Shown piece by piece: positions 15,138 to 31,500 of a stretch of DNA of 64,000 nt; the first letter of the stretch is position 1; each line of letters begins with the position of its first letter. This DNA comes from Hyperoodon ampullatus (taxonomy: Eukaryota > Chordata > Mammalia > Artiodactyla > Ziphiidae). The stretch is from contig CATKHW010000008.1 of assembly GCA_949752795.1 (NCBI GenBank), positions 2,418,001 to 2,482,000 on the forward strand, in the 5' to 3' direction. Made by a program: the position numbers and the translations under genes. The notes below the pieces were generated by a model. That model saw nothing but the letters and a program-made list of their open reading frames with translations. It was not told where the DNA came from and did not search any database.

Positions 15138-17941
15138 CCTTCTCATCACAATGCTCGATGCCCCTTTTCATCTCAATGCTCCATGAACCCTGTCATCACA
15201 ATGCACCATGCCCATCACCATAATATTTCATGCTATTCTCATCACAATGAAATCAAAATGCTCAATGACCTCTGTCATCACAATGCACCAAACCCTTCTG
15301 ATCACAATGTTCCATAACACTTGTCATCACAATGCCCCATGACGCTGGTCATCACAATTATAAATGGTCTACTCATCACAGTGCTCCATGTTCTTTGTCA
15401 TCACAATGCTCAATAAACTTATCATCACAATGCTCCCTGACAGTGGTCATCAGTATGCTCCTTGAACCCTGTCATGACAAGGCTCCATGCATTTTTCACC
15501 ACAATGACCCATTCCCTTTTCATCACAATGCTCCAAGACCCCTGTAATCACCATGCTCCATGTCCTTGTCATCACAAAGCTCCATGACGCATGTCATCAG
15601 AATGCTCCATTGCCTTCTCAACACAATGCTCCATGCCCTTGTAATCACATTGCTTCTAAACCCCTGTAATCTCAATGCTCCATGCACCTTTTCATGAGAA
15701 TGCTCCATGCCCTTGTCATCACCATGCTCCATGAACCCTGTCATCACAATGCTCCCTGACTCCAGTCATCACAATGCTTCATGACCTTTGTCCTCACAAT
15801 GGTCCATGCCCTCGTCACACAAGGCTCTCTGACCTTTGTCACCACATTGCTCCATGCCCTTGTCATCTCAATGCTCCATGCCCACTCTCATCACAATAAT
15901 CCATGAAACTTGTCAGACCAATGTTCCATGCCCCTGTCATCACATTGCTCGATGTCCTTTTCATCACAATGCTCCATGACCCCTGTCATCACAATGCTCC
16001 GTGACTCCCGTCATCACAATGATTCATGACCTGTGTCCTCACAATGGTCCATGTCCACGTCACACAAGGCTCTGTGATCTTTGTCACCACAATGCTCCAT
16101 GAAATTTTCATCACAAGGCTCTGTGTCCCTTGTTATCACAATGCTCCATGCCTTTGTCTGCACAATGCTCCATAACACTTGTCATCACAATGCCCCATGA
16201 CGCTGGTCATCACAATTATCCATGGTCTTCTCATCACAATGCTCCATGATCTTTGGCATCACAATGCTCAATACACATCATCACAATGCTCCCTGACAGT
16301 TTTCATCAGTATGCTCCTTGAACCCTGTCATGACAAGGCTCCATGCATTTTTCATAACAATGATCCATTCCCTTTTCATCACAATGCTCCAAGACCGCTG
16401 TAATCACAATGCTCCATGTACTTGTCATCACAAAGCTCCATGACACATGTCATCAGAATGCTCCATGGCCTTCTCATCACAATGCTCCGTGCCCTTGTCA
16501 TCACAATGCTCCATGACCACTGGCATCACAATGTTCCATAACCCCTGTCACACAATGCTCCATGACCATTTCATCACAATGCTTCATGACCACTGACATC
16601 ACAATATTCCATAACCCCTGTCTTCAAAATATTCCATGACACTTTTATTCAAATTGCTCCATTACCCTTTCATCACAATGTTCCCTGCCCTTATCATCAC
16701 AATGCACCACGCCCTTGTCATCAAAATGCCCCATAACATTTGTCATAACAAATCTCCATGACCCTTGGCATCACAATGCTCAATGAAATTGTCATCACAG
16801 TGTTCAATGAAATCTCTCATCACATTGCTCCATGCCCTTGTAATCACAATGCTCCATTACACATGTCATAACAATGCTCCATGACCCCTGCCATCACAAT
16901 GTTCCATGGCCTTGTCATCCAAGGCTCCATGACCCTTGTCATCACAATGCTCCAAGACCCCTGTAATCACAATGCTCCTTGCCCTTGTCGTCACAAAGAT
17001 CCATGACCCATGTCATCAGAATGCTCCATGGCCTTCTCATCACAATGCTCCATGCCCTTGTAATCACAATGCTCCAAGACCCCTGTAATCAAAATGCTCC
17101 ATGCCCCTATTCATCAGAATGCTCCATGAGACTTGTCATCACAAGACTCCATGGTTTTCTCATCACAATGCTCCATTCCCTTGTCATCACAATGCTCTTT
17201 GACCCCTGTCATCACAATACTCCATGAACATTTTCAGCACAATGCTCCATGACCTTCTCATCAAAATGCTCCATACCCTTGTCATCACAATGCTCCAAGA
17301 CCCCTGTAATCACAATGCTCCATGCCCTTGTCATTACAGTGCTCCATGACGCTCGTCATCACAATTATCCGTGATCTTCTCATCACAATGCTCCACGATC
17401 TTGCCATCACAATGCTCCATGCCCTGGTCATCACAATGCTCCATGTCCCATTTCATCAAAATTCTCCACGTCCATGTCATCACAATGCTCCATGACACTT
17501 TTATCATAATGTTACATGATCTTGTCATTACAATTCTCCATGCACTTGTCATTGCAATGCTCTATGACCCCTGTCATAGCAAGCTCCATGCGCTTGTCAT
17601 CACAATGCTTCACGAAGTTGTCATCAAAATTCTCAATGGCCCTTGTCATCACAATGGTCCATGCACTTGTCATCACAATGCTCCATGACCCATGTCATCA
17701 CAATGTTCCATGCCCTTGTCATCACAATGAGCCATGCCCACTGTCATCACAATAATCCATGAAACTTGTCAGACCAATGTTCCATACCCCTGTCATCACA
17801 ATGCACCATTCACTTGTCATCACAATGCTCCATGACCCCCGTCTTCACAATGCTCCATGACTACAGTCATCACAATGCTTCATGACCTTTGTCATCACAA
17901 TGGTCCATTCCCTCGTCACACAAGGCTCTGTGACTTTTTTC

Positions 17942-19155
17942 ACCACAATGCTCCATGTTCTTGTCATCACAAAGCTCCATGACGCATGTCATCAGAATGC
18001 TCCATTGCCTTCTCATCACAATGCTCCTTGCCCTTGTCATCACAATGCTTCAAAACCCCTGTAATCACAATGCTCCATACAGCTTTTCATCAAAATGCTC
18101 CATGACCCCTGATATCACAATGTTCCATAACCCCTGTAATCAAAATGTTCCATGACACTTTTCATCAATTTGCTCCATGACCCTGTCATCACAATGCTCC
18201 CTGCCCTTCTCATCACAATGCACCACGACCTTGTCATCAAAATGCTCCATGACCTTTGTCATCACAAAGCTCCATGACCCTTGACATCACAATGCTCCAT
18301 GCCATTTCATCACAATGCTACATGAAACCTCTCATCACATTGCTCCATGCCCTTGTCAGCACAATGCTCCATGACGCTTGTCATCACAATGCTCGATACT
18401 CTTCTCATCACAATGCCCCATGCCCTTGTCATTACAATCCCCCATGACACATGTATCACAGTGTTCCGTGCCCTAGTCATCACAATGCTCCATGCCGAAT
18501 CTCATCACAATAATCCATAAAATTTTCAGTCTAATGTTCCATGCCCTTGTCATCACAATGCTCCATTACCACTGTCATAACAATGCTCCATGACCCCTGC
18601 CATAACAATGTTCCATGGCCTTGTCATCCAAGGCTCCATGACCCTTGTCATCACAGTGATCCATGACCACTGTAATCACAATTTTCCATGCCCTTGTCGT
18701 CACAAAGATTCATGACACATGTGATCAGAATGCTCCGAGGTCTTCTAATCACAATGCTCCATGCCCTTGTCATCACAATGTTCCATAAACCCTGTTATCA
18801 AAATGTTCCATGACACTTTTCATCAATTTGCTCCAAGACCCTGTCATCACAATGCTCCCTGCCCTTCTCATCACAATGCACAACGACCTTGTCATCAAAA
18901 TGCATCATGACCTCTGTCATCACAATGCACCACGCCCTTGTCATCAAAATGCCGCCTGACCTTTGTCATCACAAAGCTCCATTACCCCTGTCATAACAAT
19001 GATCCATGACCCCTGCCATCACAAGGTTCCACGGCCTTGTCATCACAAGTCTCCATGACCCTTGTCATCACAGTGCTCCAAGACCCCTGTAATCACAAAG
19101 CTCCATGCCCTTGTCATCACAAAGCTCCATGACACATGTCATCTGTATGCTCCAT
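17942..19155 (+). repeat. Higher-order block B, copy 1 of the 25-bp array
   Basis: About 48 units match 21352-22585 in variant order, at an offset of 3,410 bp drifting to 3,434 bp. Shared diagnostic variants include CCGAATCTCATCACAATAAT (18495 and 21929), GATTCATGACACATG followed by a unit ending GCTCCGAG (18717 and 22141), and a long series of units with CATCAATTTGCTCC. The small drift in offset reflects indels of part or all of a unit. Confidence 0.7.
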
Positions 19156-21351
19156 GGCCTTATCATCACAATGCTCCATGCCCTTGTCATCACAATGCTC
19201 CAACACCCCTGTAATCACAATGCTCCATGCCCCTTTTTATCTCAGTGCTCCATGAACCCTTTCATCACAATGCACCGTGTCCATCACCGTAATATTTCAT
19301 GCAATTTTCATCACAATGAAATCAAACTGCTCAATGATCTCTGTCATCACAATGCACCAAACCCTTCTGATCACAGTGCTCAATAACACTTGTCATCACA
19401 ATGCCACATGAGGCTGGTCATCACAATTATCCATGGACTTCTCATCACAATGCTCCGTGATCTTTGTCATCACATTGCTCAATACACTTATCATCACAAT
19501 GCTCCCTGACAGTTGTCATCAGTATGCTCCTTGAACCCTGTCATGACAAGCCTCCATGCATTTTTCATCACAATGATCCATTCCATTTTCATCACAATAC
19601 TCCAAGACACCTGCAGTCACAATGCTCCATGCCCTTGTCATCACAAAGCTCCATGACGCATGTCATCAGAATGCTCCATTGCCTTCTCATCACAATATTC
19701 CATGCCCTTGTCATCACAATGCTTCAAAACCCCTGTAATCACAATGTTCCATGCACCTTTTCATCAGAATGCTCCATGACACTTTTCATCAAAATGCTCC
19801 ATGACCCTTGACATCACAATGTTCCATAACACCTGTCATCAAAATGTTCCATGACACTTTTCATCAGTTTGCTCCATGACGCTGTCATCACAATGCTCCC
19901 TGCCCTTCTCATCACAATGCACCACGACCTTGTCATCAAAATGCTCCATGACCTTTGACATCACAAAGCTCCATGAACCTTGGCATCACAATACTCAATG
20001 CCATTTTATCACAATGCCACATGAAACCTCTCATCACATTGCTCCATGACCGTTTGCATCACAATACTCCATGCCATTTTATCACAATGCTACATGAAAC
20101 CTCTCATCACATTGCTCCATGCCCTTGTCAGCACAATGCTCGATACTCTTCTCATCACAATTCTCCATGCCCTTGTCTTTACAGTCCTCCATGACACATG
20201 TATCACAGTGTTCCGTGCCCTAGTCATCACAATGCTCCATGCCTAATCTCATCACAATAATCCATGAAATTTTCAGACTAATGTTCCATGCACTTGTCAT
20301 CACAATGCGCCATTACCCCTGTCATAACAATGCTCCATGACCCCTGCCATCACAATGTTCCACGGCCTTGTCATCCAAGGCTCCATGACCCTTGTCATCA
20401 TAGTGCTCCAAGACATCTGTAATTACAATGCTCCATGCCCTTGTCGTCACAATGATTCATGTCGCATGTCATCAGAATGCTCCATGGCCTTCTCATCAAA
20501 ATGCTCCATTCCCTTGTCATCACAATGCTCCAAAACCTCTGTAATCACAATGCTCCATGCCCCTTGTCATTACAGAGCTCCATGACGCTCGTCATCACAA
20601 TTATCCGTGATCTTCTCATCACAATGCTCCATGGTCTTGCCATCACAATGCTCCATGCCCTGGTCAACACAATGCTCCATGCCCCATGTCATCACAATTC
20701 TCCACGTCCTTGTCATCACAATGCCCCATGACACTTCTTATCACAATGTTACATGATCTTGTCATCACAATTCTTCATACACTTGTCATCGCATTGCTCT
20801 ATGACCACTATCATAGCAAGCTCCATGCGCTTGTCATCACAATGCTTCACGACGTTGTCATCAAAATTCTCAATGGCCCTTGTCATCACAATGCTCCATG
20901 CACTTGTCATCACAATGCTCCATGACCCTTGTCATCACAATGTCCCAAGCTCTTGTCATCAAAATGCTCCATTACCTTTGTCATCACAATCCTCCATGAC
21001 ACTTGGTATCACAATGCTCCATGCCATTGTCATCACAATGGACAATGACATATGTCATCACAATGCTCCCTGACACCTGTCTTCACAATACTCCATGACC
21101 TTGTCATCACAATGTTCCATGCCCTTGTCATCACAATGTGCAATGCCCACTGTCATCACAATAATCCAGGAAACGTGTCAGACCTATGTTCCATGCCCCA
21201 GTCATCACAATGCACCATGCATTTGTCATCACAATGCTCAATATCCCTTGTCATCACAATGCTCCGTGACTTCAGTCATCACAATGCTTCATGACATTTT
21301 TCATCACAGTGGTCCATTCTCTCGTCACACAAGGCTCTGAGACCTTTGTCA

Positions 21352-22585
21352 CCACAATGCTCCATGTCCGTGTCATCACAAAGCTCTATGACGCATGTCA
21401 TCAGAATGCTCCAATGACTTCTCATCACAATGCTCCTTGCCCTTGTCATCACAAAGCTTCAACACCCATGTAATCACAATGCTCCATGCACCTTTTCATC
21501 AGAGTGCTCCATGACCATTTTCATCAAAATGCTCCATGACCCCTGACATCACAATGTTCCATAACCCCTATAATCAAAATGTTCCATGACACTTTTCATA
21601 AATTTGCTCCATGACCCTGTCATCACAATGCTCCCTGCCCTTCTCATCACAATGCACCACGACCTTGTCATCAAAATGCTCCATGACCTTTGTCATCACA
21701 AAGCTCCATGACACTTGGCATCACAATGCTCCATGCCATTTCATCACAATGCTACATGAAACCTCTCATCACATTGCTCCATGCCCTTGTCAGCACAGTG
21801 CTCCATGACACTTGTCATCACAATGCTCGATACTCTTCTCATCACAATGCTCCATGCCCTTGTCATTACAATCGTGCATGACACATGTATCACAGTGTTC
21901 CGTGTCCTATTCATCACAATGCTCCATGCCGAATCTCATCACAATAATCCATAAAATTTTCAGACTAATGTTCCATGCCCTTGTCATCACAATGCTCCAT
22001 TACCACTGTCATAACAATGCTCCTTGACCCCTGCCATCACAATGTTCCACCTCCTTGTCATCCAAGGCTCCATGACCCTTGTCATCACAGTGATCCAAGA
22101 CCCATGTAATCACAATTTTCCATGCCCTTGTCGTCACAAAGATTCATGACACATGTCATCAGAATGCTCCGAGACCTTCTCATCACAATGCTCCATGCCC
22201 TTGTCATCACAATGTTCCATAAACCCTGTTATCAAAATGTTCCATGACACTTTTCATCAATTTGCTCCAAGACGCTGTCATCACAATGCTCCCTGCCCTT
22301 CTCATCACAATGCACAACGACCTTGTCATCAAAATGCTTCATGACCTCTGTCATCACAATGCACCACGCCCTTGTCATCAAAATGCCGCATGACCTTTGT
22401 CATCACAAAGCTCCATTACCCCTGTCATAACAATGATCCATGACCCCTGCCATCACAAGGTTCCACGGCCTTGTCATCAGAAGCCTCCATGACCCTTGTC
22501 ATCACAGTGCTGCAAGACCCCTGTAATCACAAAGCTCCATGCCCTTGTCATTCACAAAGCTCCATGATGCATGTCATCTGAATGC
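21352..22585 (+). repeat. Higher-order block B, copy 2 of the 25-bp array
   Basis: Second copy of the block at 17942-19155. A further, shorter repeat of its last part follows at about 22600-22880, again with a CATCAATTTGCTCCAAGACC unit and the irregular GGCCTTGTCATCAC run. This suggests a local third, truncated duplication. Confidence 0.68.
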
Positions 22586-25500
22586 TCCATTGCCTCCACA
22601 TCACAATACTCCATGCCCTTGTCAACACAATGTTCCATAACCCCTGTTATCAAAATGTTCCCTGACACTTTTCATCAATTTGCTCCAAGACCCTGTCATC
22701 ACAATGCTCCCTGCCCTTCTCATCACAATGCACCACGCCCTTGTCATCAAAATGCCGCATGACTTTTGTCATCACAAAACTCCATTACCCCTGTCATAAG
22801 AATGATCCATGACCCTTGCCATCACAAGGTTCCACGGCCTTGTCATCACTAGCTTCCACGGCCTTGTCATCACAAGCCTCCATGACCCTTGTCATCACAA
22901 TGCTCCAAGACCCCTGTAATCACAATGCTCCATGCCCTTGTCATGACAAAGCTCCATGACGCATGTCATCTGAATGCTCCATGGCCTTCTCATCACAGTG
23001 CTCCATGCCCTTGTCATCACAATGCTCCAACAGCCCTGTAATCACAATGCTCCATGCCCCTTTCCATCTCAATGCTCCATGAACCCTGTCATCCCCATGC
23101 ACCGTGTCCATCACCATAATATTTCATGCTATTGTCATCACAATGAAATCAAAACGCTCAATGACCTCTGTCATCACAATGAACCAAACCCTTCTGATCA
23201 CAATGTTCCATAACACTTGTCATCACAATGCCCCAAGAGGCTGGTCATCACAATTATCCATGGACTTCTCATCACAACGCTCCATGATCTTTGTCATCAC
23301 AATGCTCAATACACTTATCATCACAATGCTCCCTGACAGTTGTCATCAGTATGCTCCTTGAACCCTGTCATGACAAGGCTCCATGCATTTTTCATCACAA
23401 TGATCCATTCCCTTTTCGTCACAATGCTCCAAGACCCCTGTAATCACAATGCTCCTTGTCCTTGTCATCACAAAGCTCCATGACGCATGTCATCAGAATG
23501 CTCCATTGTTTTCTCATCACAATACTCCATACACTTGTCATCACAATGCTTCAAAACCCCTGCAATCTCAATGCTCCTTGCACTTTTTCATCAGTATGCT
23601 CCATGACCCTTGTCATCACAAGGCTCCATGGCCCTCTCATCACAATGCTCCAGGATCTTCTCATCACATTGCTCCATTCCCTTCTCATCACAATGCTCCA
23701 TGACCCCTGTAATCACAGTACTCCATGAGTATTTTCAGCACAATGCTCCATGACCTTCTCATCACAAAGCTCCATGACACATGTCATCACAATGCTACAT
23801 GACCACAGTCATCAAAATGCTCCATGCCACTTGTCATCAGAATGTTCCATGTGCTTGTCATCCCAATGCTCCATGACCCCTGTAATCACAATGCTCCTTG
23901 ACGCTTGTCGTCACAGAGCTCCATGACACTTGTCATCACAACTCTCCATGCTTTTGTCAGCAAAATGCTACATGACCTTGTCATCACAATGCTCCATGGA
24001 ATTGTCATCACAATTCTCCATTACCAGTGTCATCACAGTCCTCCGTGAACCTTGGGATCACATTGTTTCATGCCCTTGTCATCATAATGCTCCTTGATTC
24101 TTGAAATCAATATGTTCCATGACCTGTGTCATCACAATGCTCCAAACACTTATGATCACAATGTTCCATAACAGTTGTCATCACAACGCTCCATGATGCC
24201 TGTCATCACAATACTCCATGCCCTTGTCATCACAATGCTCCATGAACTTTGTCATCACAATACTCCATGCCCTTGTCATCACAATGCTCCCTGACACTTT
24301 TCATCTCAATGCTCCATGAAACCTGTCATCACAATGCACCGTGCGCATCACCATAATATTTCATGCTATTGTCATCACAATGAAATCAAAATGCTCAATG
24401 ACCTCTGTCATCACAATGCACCAAACCCTTCTGATCACAATGTTCCATAACACTTTACATCACAATGCCCCATGACGCTGATCATCCCAATGATCCATGC
24501 CCTCTTCATCATGATGCTCCAAGACCCCTGTATTCACAATGCTCCATGTGCTTGTCATCACAAACCTCCATGACGCATGTCATCAGAATGCTCTATTGCA
24601 TTCTCATCACAATGCTCCTTGCCCTTGTCATCACAAGGCTTCAAAACCTCTGTAATCACAATGCTCCATGCACATTTTCATCAGAATGCTCCATGACACT
24701 TTTCATCAAAATCCTCCATGACCCCTGACATCACAATGTTCCATAACCCCTGTCATCAAAATGTTCCATTACCTTTGTCATCACAATCCTCCATGACACT
24801 TGGTATCACAATGCTCCATGCCATTGTCATCACAATGGACAATGACATATGCAATCACAATGCTCCCTGACACCTGTCTTCACAATATTCCATGACCTTG
24901 TCATCACAAAGTTCCATGCCCTTGTCATCACAATGTGCCATGCCCACTGTCATCACAATAATCCAGGAAACTTGTCAGACAAATATTCCATGCCCCTGTC
25001 ATCACAATGATCCATGCCCTTGTCATCACAATGCTCCATCACCCCTGTCATCACAATGCTCCGTGACTCCAGTCATCACAATTCTTCATGACCTTTGTCA
25101 TCACAATGGTCCATGTCCTCGTCACACAAGGCTCTGTGACCTTTGTCAACACAATGCTCCATGCCCTTGTAATCACAATGATCCATGCTCACTGTCATCA
25201 CAATAATCCATGAAACTTGTCAGACCAATGGTCCATGCCCTCGTCACAGAAGGCTCTGTGATCTTTGTCACCACAATGCTCCATGATCTTTACCTCACAA
25301 TGCTCTGTGTCCCTTGTCATCACAATGCTCCATGCCTTTGTCAGCACAATGCTCCATGACACTTGTCATCAAAATGCTCCATGCGCTTTTCAGCACAATG
25401 CTCCATGACCCCTGTCATCACAATGCTTCGTGACTCCAGTCATCACCATGCTTCATGACCTATCTCATCACTATGGTCCATGCCCTCGTCACACAAGGCT

Positions 25501-28500
25501 CTGTGATCTTTGTCACCACAATGCTCCATGAATATTTCATCACAATGCTCTGTGTACCTTGTCATCAAAATGCTCCATGCATTTGTCATCACAATGCTCC
25601 ATGACACTTTTCATCAAAATGCTCCATGTGCTTGTCAGTACAATGCTTTATGACACATGTCATCACAATGCGCCATGCTCTTGTCATCACAATACTCCTT
25701 ATCCTTATCATTGCTATGCTCCATAACACTTGTCATCACAATGATCCATGCACTTCTCATCAAAATGCTCTCTCACCATATATATCACAATGTTCCATCA
25801 CTAGTCATCACAATACTCCCTCACCCCTGTCACCACAGTGTTCCATGACCCCTGTCATCACACTGCTACATGCCCTTATCATCACAATGCTCCATGACCC
25901 CTGACATCACAATGTTCCATAACCCCTGTCACAAAATGCTCCATGACCCATTTCATCATAATGCTTCATGACCCCTGACATCAGAATGTTCCATAACCCC
26001 TGTCACAAAATGCTCCATGAACCATTTCATCACAATGCTTCATGACCCCTGACATCAGAATGTTCCATAACCAATGTCAACAAAATATTCCATGACCTTT
26101 TTCATCAAATTGCTCCAAGACCCTGCCATCACAATGCTCCCTGTCCTTCTCATCTCAATGCACCAAGCCCTTGTCGTCAAAATGCCCCAAGACATTTGTC
26201 ATCACAAAGCTCCATGACCCTTGGCATCGCAATGCTCCATCTCATTGTCATCACAATGCTCAATGAAATATCTCATTACATTGCTCCATGCCCTTGTCAT
26301 CACAATGCTCCATTAAAACTGTCATAACAATGTTCCATGACCCCTGCCATCACAATGTTCCACGGCCTTGTCATCACAAGGCTCCATGACCCTTGTCATC
26401 AAAATGCACCAAGACCCCTGTAATCATAATTCTCCGTTCCCCTTTTCATCTCAATGCTCCATGAACCCTGTAATCAAAATGCACCATGCCCATTATCATA
26501 ATGATTCATGCTATTGTCATCACAATGAAATTAAAATGCTCCATGACCTCTGTCATCACAATGCTCCAAACCCTTCTGATCACAATGTCCCATAACACTT
26601 GTCATCACAATACCCCATGACGCTCGTCATCACAATTATGCAAGGTCTTCTCATCACAATGCGCCATGACCTTTGTCAACACAATGCTCAATACACTTCG
26701 CATCACAATGCTCTGTGACACTTGTCATCAGTATGCTCCTTGAACACTGTCATGACAAGGATCCATGCCTATTTCATCACAATGATCCATTCCCTTTTCA
26801 TGACAATGCTCCAAGACCCCTGTAACCACAATGCTCCCTGCCCTTGTCATCACAAAGCTTCATGACACATGTCATCTGAATGCTCCATGGCATTCTCATC
26901 ACAATGCTCCATGCCTTTGGCATCACAATGCTCCAGGTACACTGTCATCACAATGCTCCATGACTACAGTCATAACAGCGCTTCATGACATTTGTCATCA
27001 CAATGGTCCATGACCTCGTCACACAAGGCTTTGTGACCTTTGTCACCACAGTGCTCCATGAACTATTCATCACAATGCTCTATGACCCTTGTCATCACAA
27101 AGCTCCATGCCATTGTCAGCACAATGCTCCATGACCCTTGTCAGCACAATGCTCGATGTGCGTTTAAGCACAATTCTCCATAACCCATGTCATCACAATG
27201 CTCCCTGCACTTGTCATCACAATTCACCACACACTTGTTTTCATAATGCTCCATGACCTTTGTCATCACAAATCTCCATGACACTTGGCATCACAATGCT
27301 CCATTCCATTGTCATCACAATGCTCCATGAACCCTCTCATCATATTGCTCCATTCACTTGTCATCACAAATCTCCATGAGGCTTGTAATCACAACCCTCG
27401 ATGCCCTTCTCAGCACAATGCTACATGTCCTTGTCATTACAATCCTGCATGATCTATGTATCACCGTGTTCCGTGCCCTTCTCATAACAATGTGCCATGA
27501 CCCCTGCCATCAGAAGTTTCCACGGCCTTGTCATCACAAGCCTCCGTGACCCCTCTAATCACAATGCCCCATGCCTTTTTCATCACAAAGCTCCATGACG
27601 CATGTCATCAGAATGCTCCATGGCCTTCTCATCACAATGCTCCATGCCCTTGTCATCACAATGCTGCAAGTCCCCTGTAATCACAGTGCTCCATGCCCCT
27701 TTTCATCTCAATGCTCCATGAACTCTGTCATCACAATGCACCATGCCCATCACCATAATATTTCATGCTGTTGTCATCACAAGGAAATCAAAATGCTCAA
27801 TGACCTCTGTCATCACAATGCTCCAAACCCTTCTGATCACAATGTTCCATAACTCTTGTCATCACAATGCCCCATGAGGCTGATCATCACAATTATCAGT
27901 GGTTTTCTCATCACATGCTCCATGATTTTTGTCATCACAATGCTCAATACACTTATCTTCACAATGCTCCTTGAAACTTCTCATCAGTATGCTACTTGAA
28001 CCCTGTCATGACAAGGCTCCATGCAATTTTCATCACAATGATCCATGTCCTTGTCATCACAAAGCTCCATGTTGCAGGTCATCAGAATGCTCCATGGCCT
28101 TCACATCACAATGCTCCATTCCCTTGTAATCACAATGCTACAAAACCCCTGTAATCACAATGCTCCATGCACATTTTCATCAGAATGCTCCATGACACTT
28201 GACATCACAAGGCTCCATGGTCCTCTCATCACAATGCTCCAGCACCTTGTCATCACAGTGCTCCATTCCCTTGTCATCACAATGCTCCATGACCCCTGTC
28301 ATCACAATACTCTATGTACATTTTCAGCCCAGTGCTCAATGACCGTCTCATGACAATGCTCCATGACCCATGTCATCACAATGATCCATGACCACAGTCA
28401 TCAAAATGCTCCATGACCCCTGTCATCACAATGGTGCATGCCCTCGTCATCAAAAGGCTCTGTGGTATTTGTCACCACAATGCTCCATGAAATTTTCATG

Positions 28501-31500
28501 ACAATGTTCTCTTACTCATGTTATCACTATGCTCCATGCCTTTGTCAGCACAATGCTCCATGACACTTGTCATCACAATGCTCCATGTGCTTGTCCGCAC
28601 AATGCCCCATGACCTGTGTCATCACAATGTGACATGCGCTTGTCATCACAATGCTCCACAACCTTGTCATCACAGTGCTCCATAAACCTTGTCGTCACAA
28701 TGCTCCATGCACTTCCCATCAAAAGGCTATCCCATCACTGATATCATAATGTTCCATCACTTGTCATAACAATACTCCCTCACCCCTGTCATCACAATGT
28801 TCCATGACCCCTGTCATTACAATGCTCAATGACACTTTTCATCACAATGCTCCCTGACCCCTGACATCACAATTATCCTTAACCCCTGTCATCAAAATGT
28901 CCCATGACACTTTTCATCAAATTGCTCCATGACCCTTTCATCACAATGCTCACTGCCCTTCTCATCACAGTGCACCAAGCCCTTGTCATCAAAACCCTCC
29001 ATGACATTTGTCATCACAAAGCTCCGTGACCCTTGGCATCACAATGCTCCATGCCATTGTCATCAAAATGCTCCATGAACCCTCTCAACACATTGTTACA
29101 TGTCCTTGTCATCACAGGCTCCATGATGCTTTTCATCACAATGCTCGATGCTCTTCTTAACACTAAGCTCCAAGGCTTGTCATTACAATCCTCCATGACC
29201 CATGTATCACAGTGTTCCGTGCCCTTGTCATCACAATGCTCCATGCCCCCTCTCATCACAATAATCCATGAAAATTTTCATACCAATGCTCCATGCCCTT
29301 GTGATGAAAATTCTCCATTACCACTGTTATAACAATGCTCCATGAAAACTGACATTACAATGTTCCACGGCCTTCTCATCACAAGGTTCCATGACCCTTG
29401 TCATCACAATGCTCCAAGACACCTGTAATCACAATGCTCCATGCCCTTGCCATCACAAAGCTCCATGACGCATGTCATCAGAATGCGCCTTCGCCTTCTC
29501 ATCACAATGCTCCATGACCTGGTCATCGCAATGCTCCAAGACCCCTGTAATCACAATGCTCCATGCCCCTTTTCATCTCAATGCTCCATGAACCCTGTCA
29601 TCACAATGCACCATGCCCATCATCATAATGCTTCATGCTATTGTCATCACAATGAAATCAAAATGCTCCATGACCTCTGGCATCACAATGCTCCAAACCC
29701 TTGTGATCACAATGTTCCATAACACTTGTCATCACAACGCCCCATGACGCTCATCATCACAATTATCCATGGTCTTCTATTCACAATACTCCATTACCTT
29801 TGTCATCACAATTCTCAATAAACTTGTCATCACAATGCTCCCTGACAATGGTCGTGAATATGCTCCTTGAAACCTGTCATGACAAGGCTCTATGCATTTT
29901 TCATCACAATGATCCATGCACTTTTCATCACAATACTCCAAGACTCCTGTAATCACAATGCTCCATGCCCTTGTCATCACAAAGCTTCATGAAGCATGTC
30001 TTCAAAATGCTCCATGGCCTTCTCATCACCATGCTCCATGCCCTTTTCATCACAATGCTCCATTCCCTTGTCATCAAAATGCTCCATGACCCCTGTCATC
30101 ACAATACTCCATGAATATTTACAGCCCAATGCTCCATGACCTTCACTTCACAATGCCCCATGAACCCTGTCATCACTATGCTCCATGACCACTGTCATCA
30201 CAACGATCCATGACCCCTGACAACACAATGATCCTGGACTCTTGTCATCAAAATGCTCCATGACCCTTGTCATCACAATGATCCTTTCCCTTGTCATCAC
30301 AATGCTCCATAACCCTTGTCATCACAAGGCTCCAAGCCCTTGTCATCACAATGCTCCATTATATTTGTCATCACATTTCTCCATGACACTTGGCATCACA
30401 ATGCTCCATGCCATTGTCATCACAATGGACCATGACATATGTCACCACAATACTCCCTGACAACTGTCTTCACAATAATCTACGACCTTGTAATCACAAT
30501 GCTGCATGCCCCTGTCATCCCAATGTTCCATGGCCTTGTCATCACAATGATCCATTCCCTTGTTATCACAATGCTCCATGACCCCTGTAATCACAATGTT
30601 CAGTGCCGCTGGTCATCACAGTGCTCCATGCCACTTGTCATCAAAATGTCACATGCATTTGTCAGCAAAATGCTTCATGAACTTGTCATCACAATGCTCC
30701 ATTCCCATTGTCATCAAAATCCACGATGAAACTTGGGTTCACATTGCTTGATGCCCTTGTCATCACAATGCACCATGGTCCTTGAAATGAAAATGATCCA
30801 TGACCTCTGTCATCACAATGCTCAATGCCCACTGTCATTGCAATAATCCATGTACTTGTCAGACCAATGCTCCATTCCGCTGTCATCACAATGCTCCATG
30901 CCCTTTTAATCACAATGCTCCATGCACTTCTCATCTAAATGCTCTCTCACCACTGGTATCACAATGTTCCATCACTAGTCATCACAATACTCCCTCACCC
31001 CTGTCATCACAATGTTCCATGAACCCTGTCATCAAAATGCTACATGCCCTTATCATCACAATGCTCCATGACCACTGAAATCACAATGTTCCATGACCCC
31101 TGTCATCAAAATGTTCCCTGACCCTTTTCATCAAATTGCTCCATGACCCTGTCATCACAATTCTCCCTGCCCTTCTCATCAGAATGCACCACACACTTGT
31201 CATCCAAATGCTCCATGACCTTTGTCATCACAAAGCTCCATGACCCTTGGCATCACAATACTCCATGCCATTGTCATCAAAATGCTCAATGAACACTCTC
31301 ATCACATTGCTCCCTGTGCTTGTCATCACAATGCTCAATGGCCTTTTCATCACAATGCTCCATGCAATTGTCATCATCATACTCCTCAAGCTTGTCGTCC
31401 GAATGCTCCATGAACCTTGTCATCACAATGCTCCATGACCACTGTCATCGCAATGCTCCATGACACCAGTTATCACAATGCTCCATGCCCCTTGTCACTA

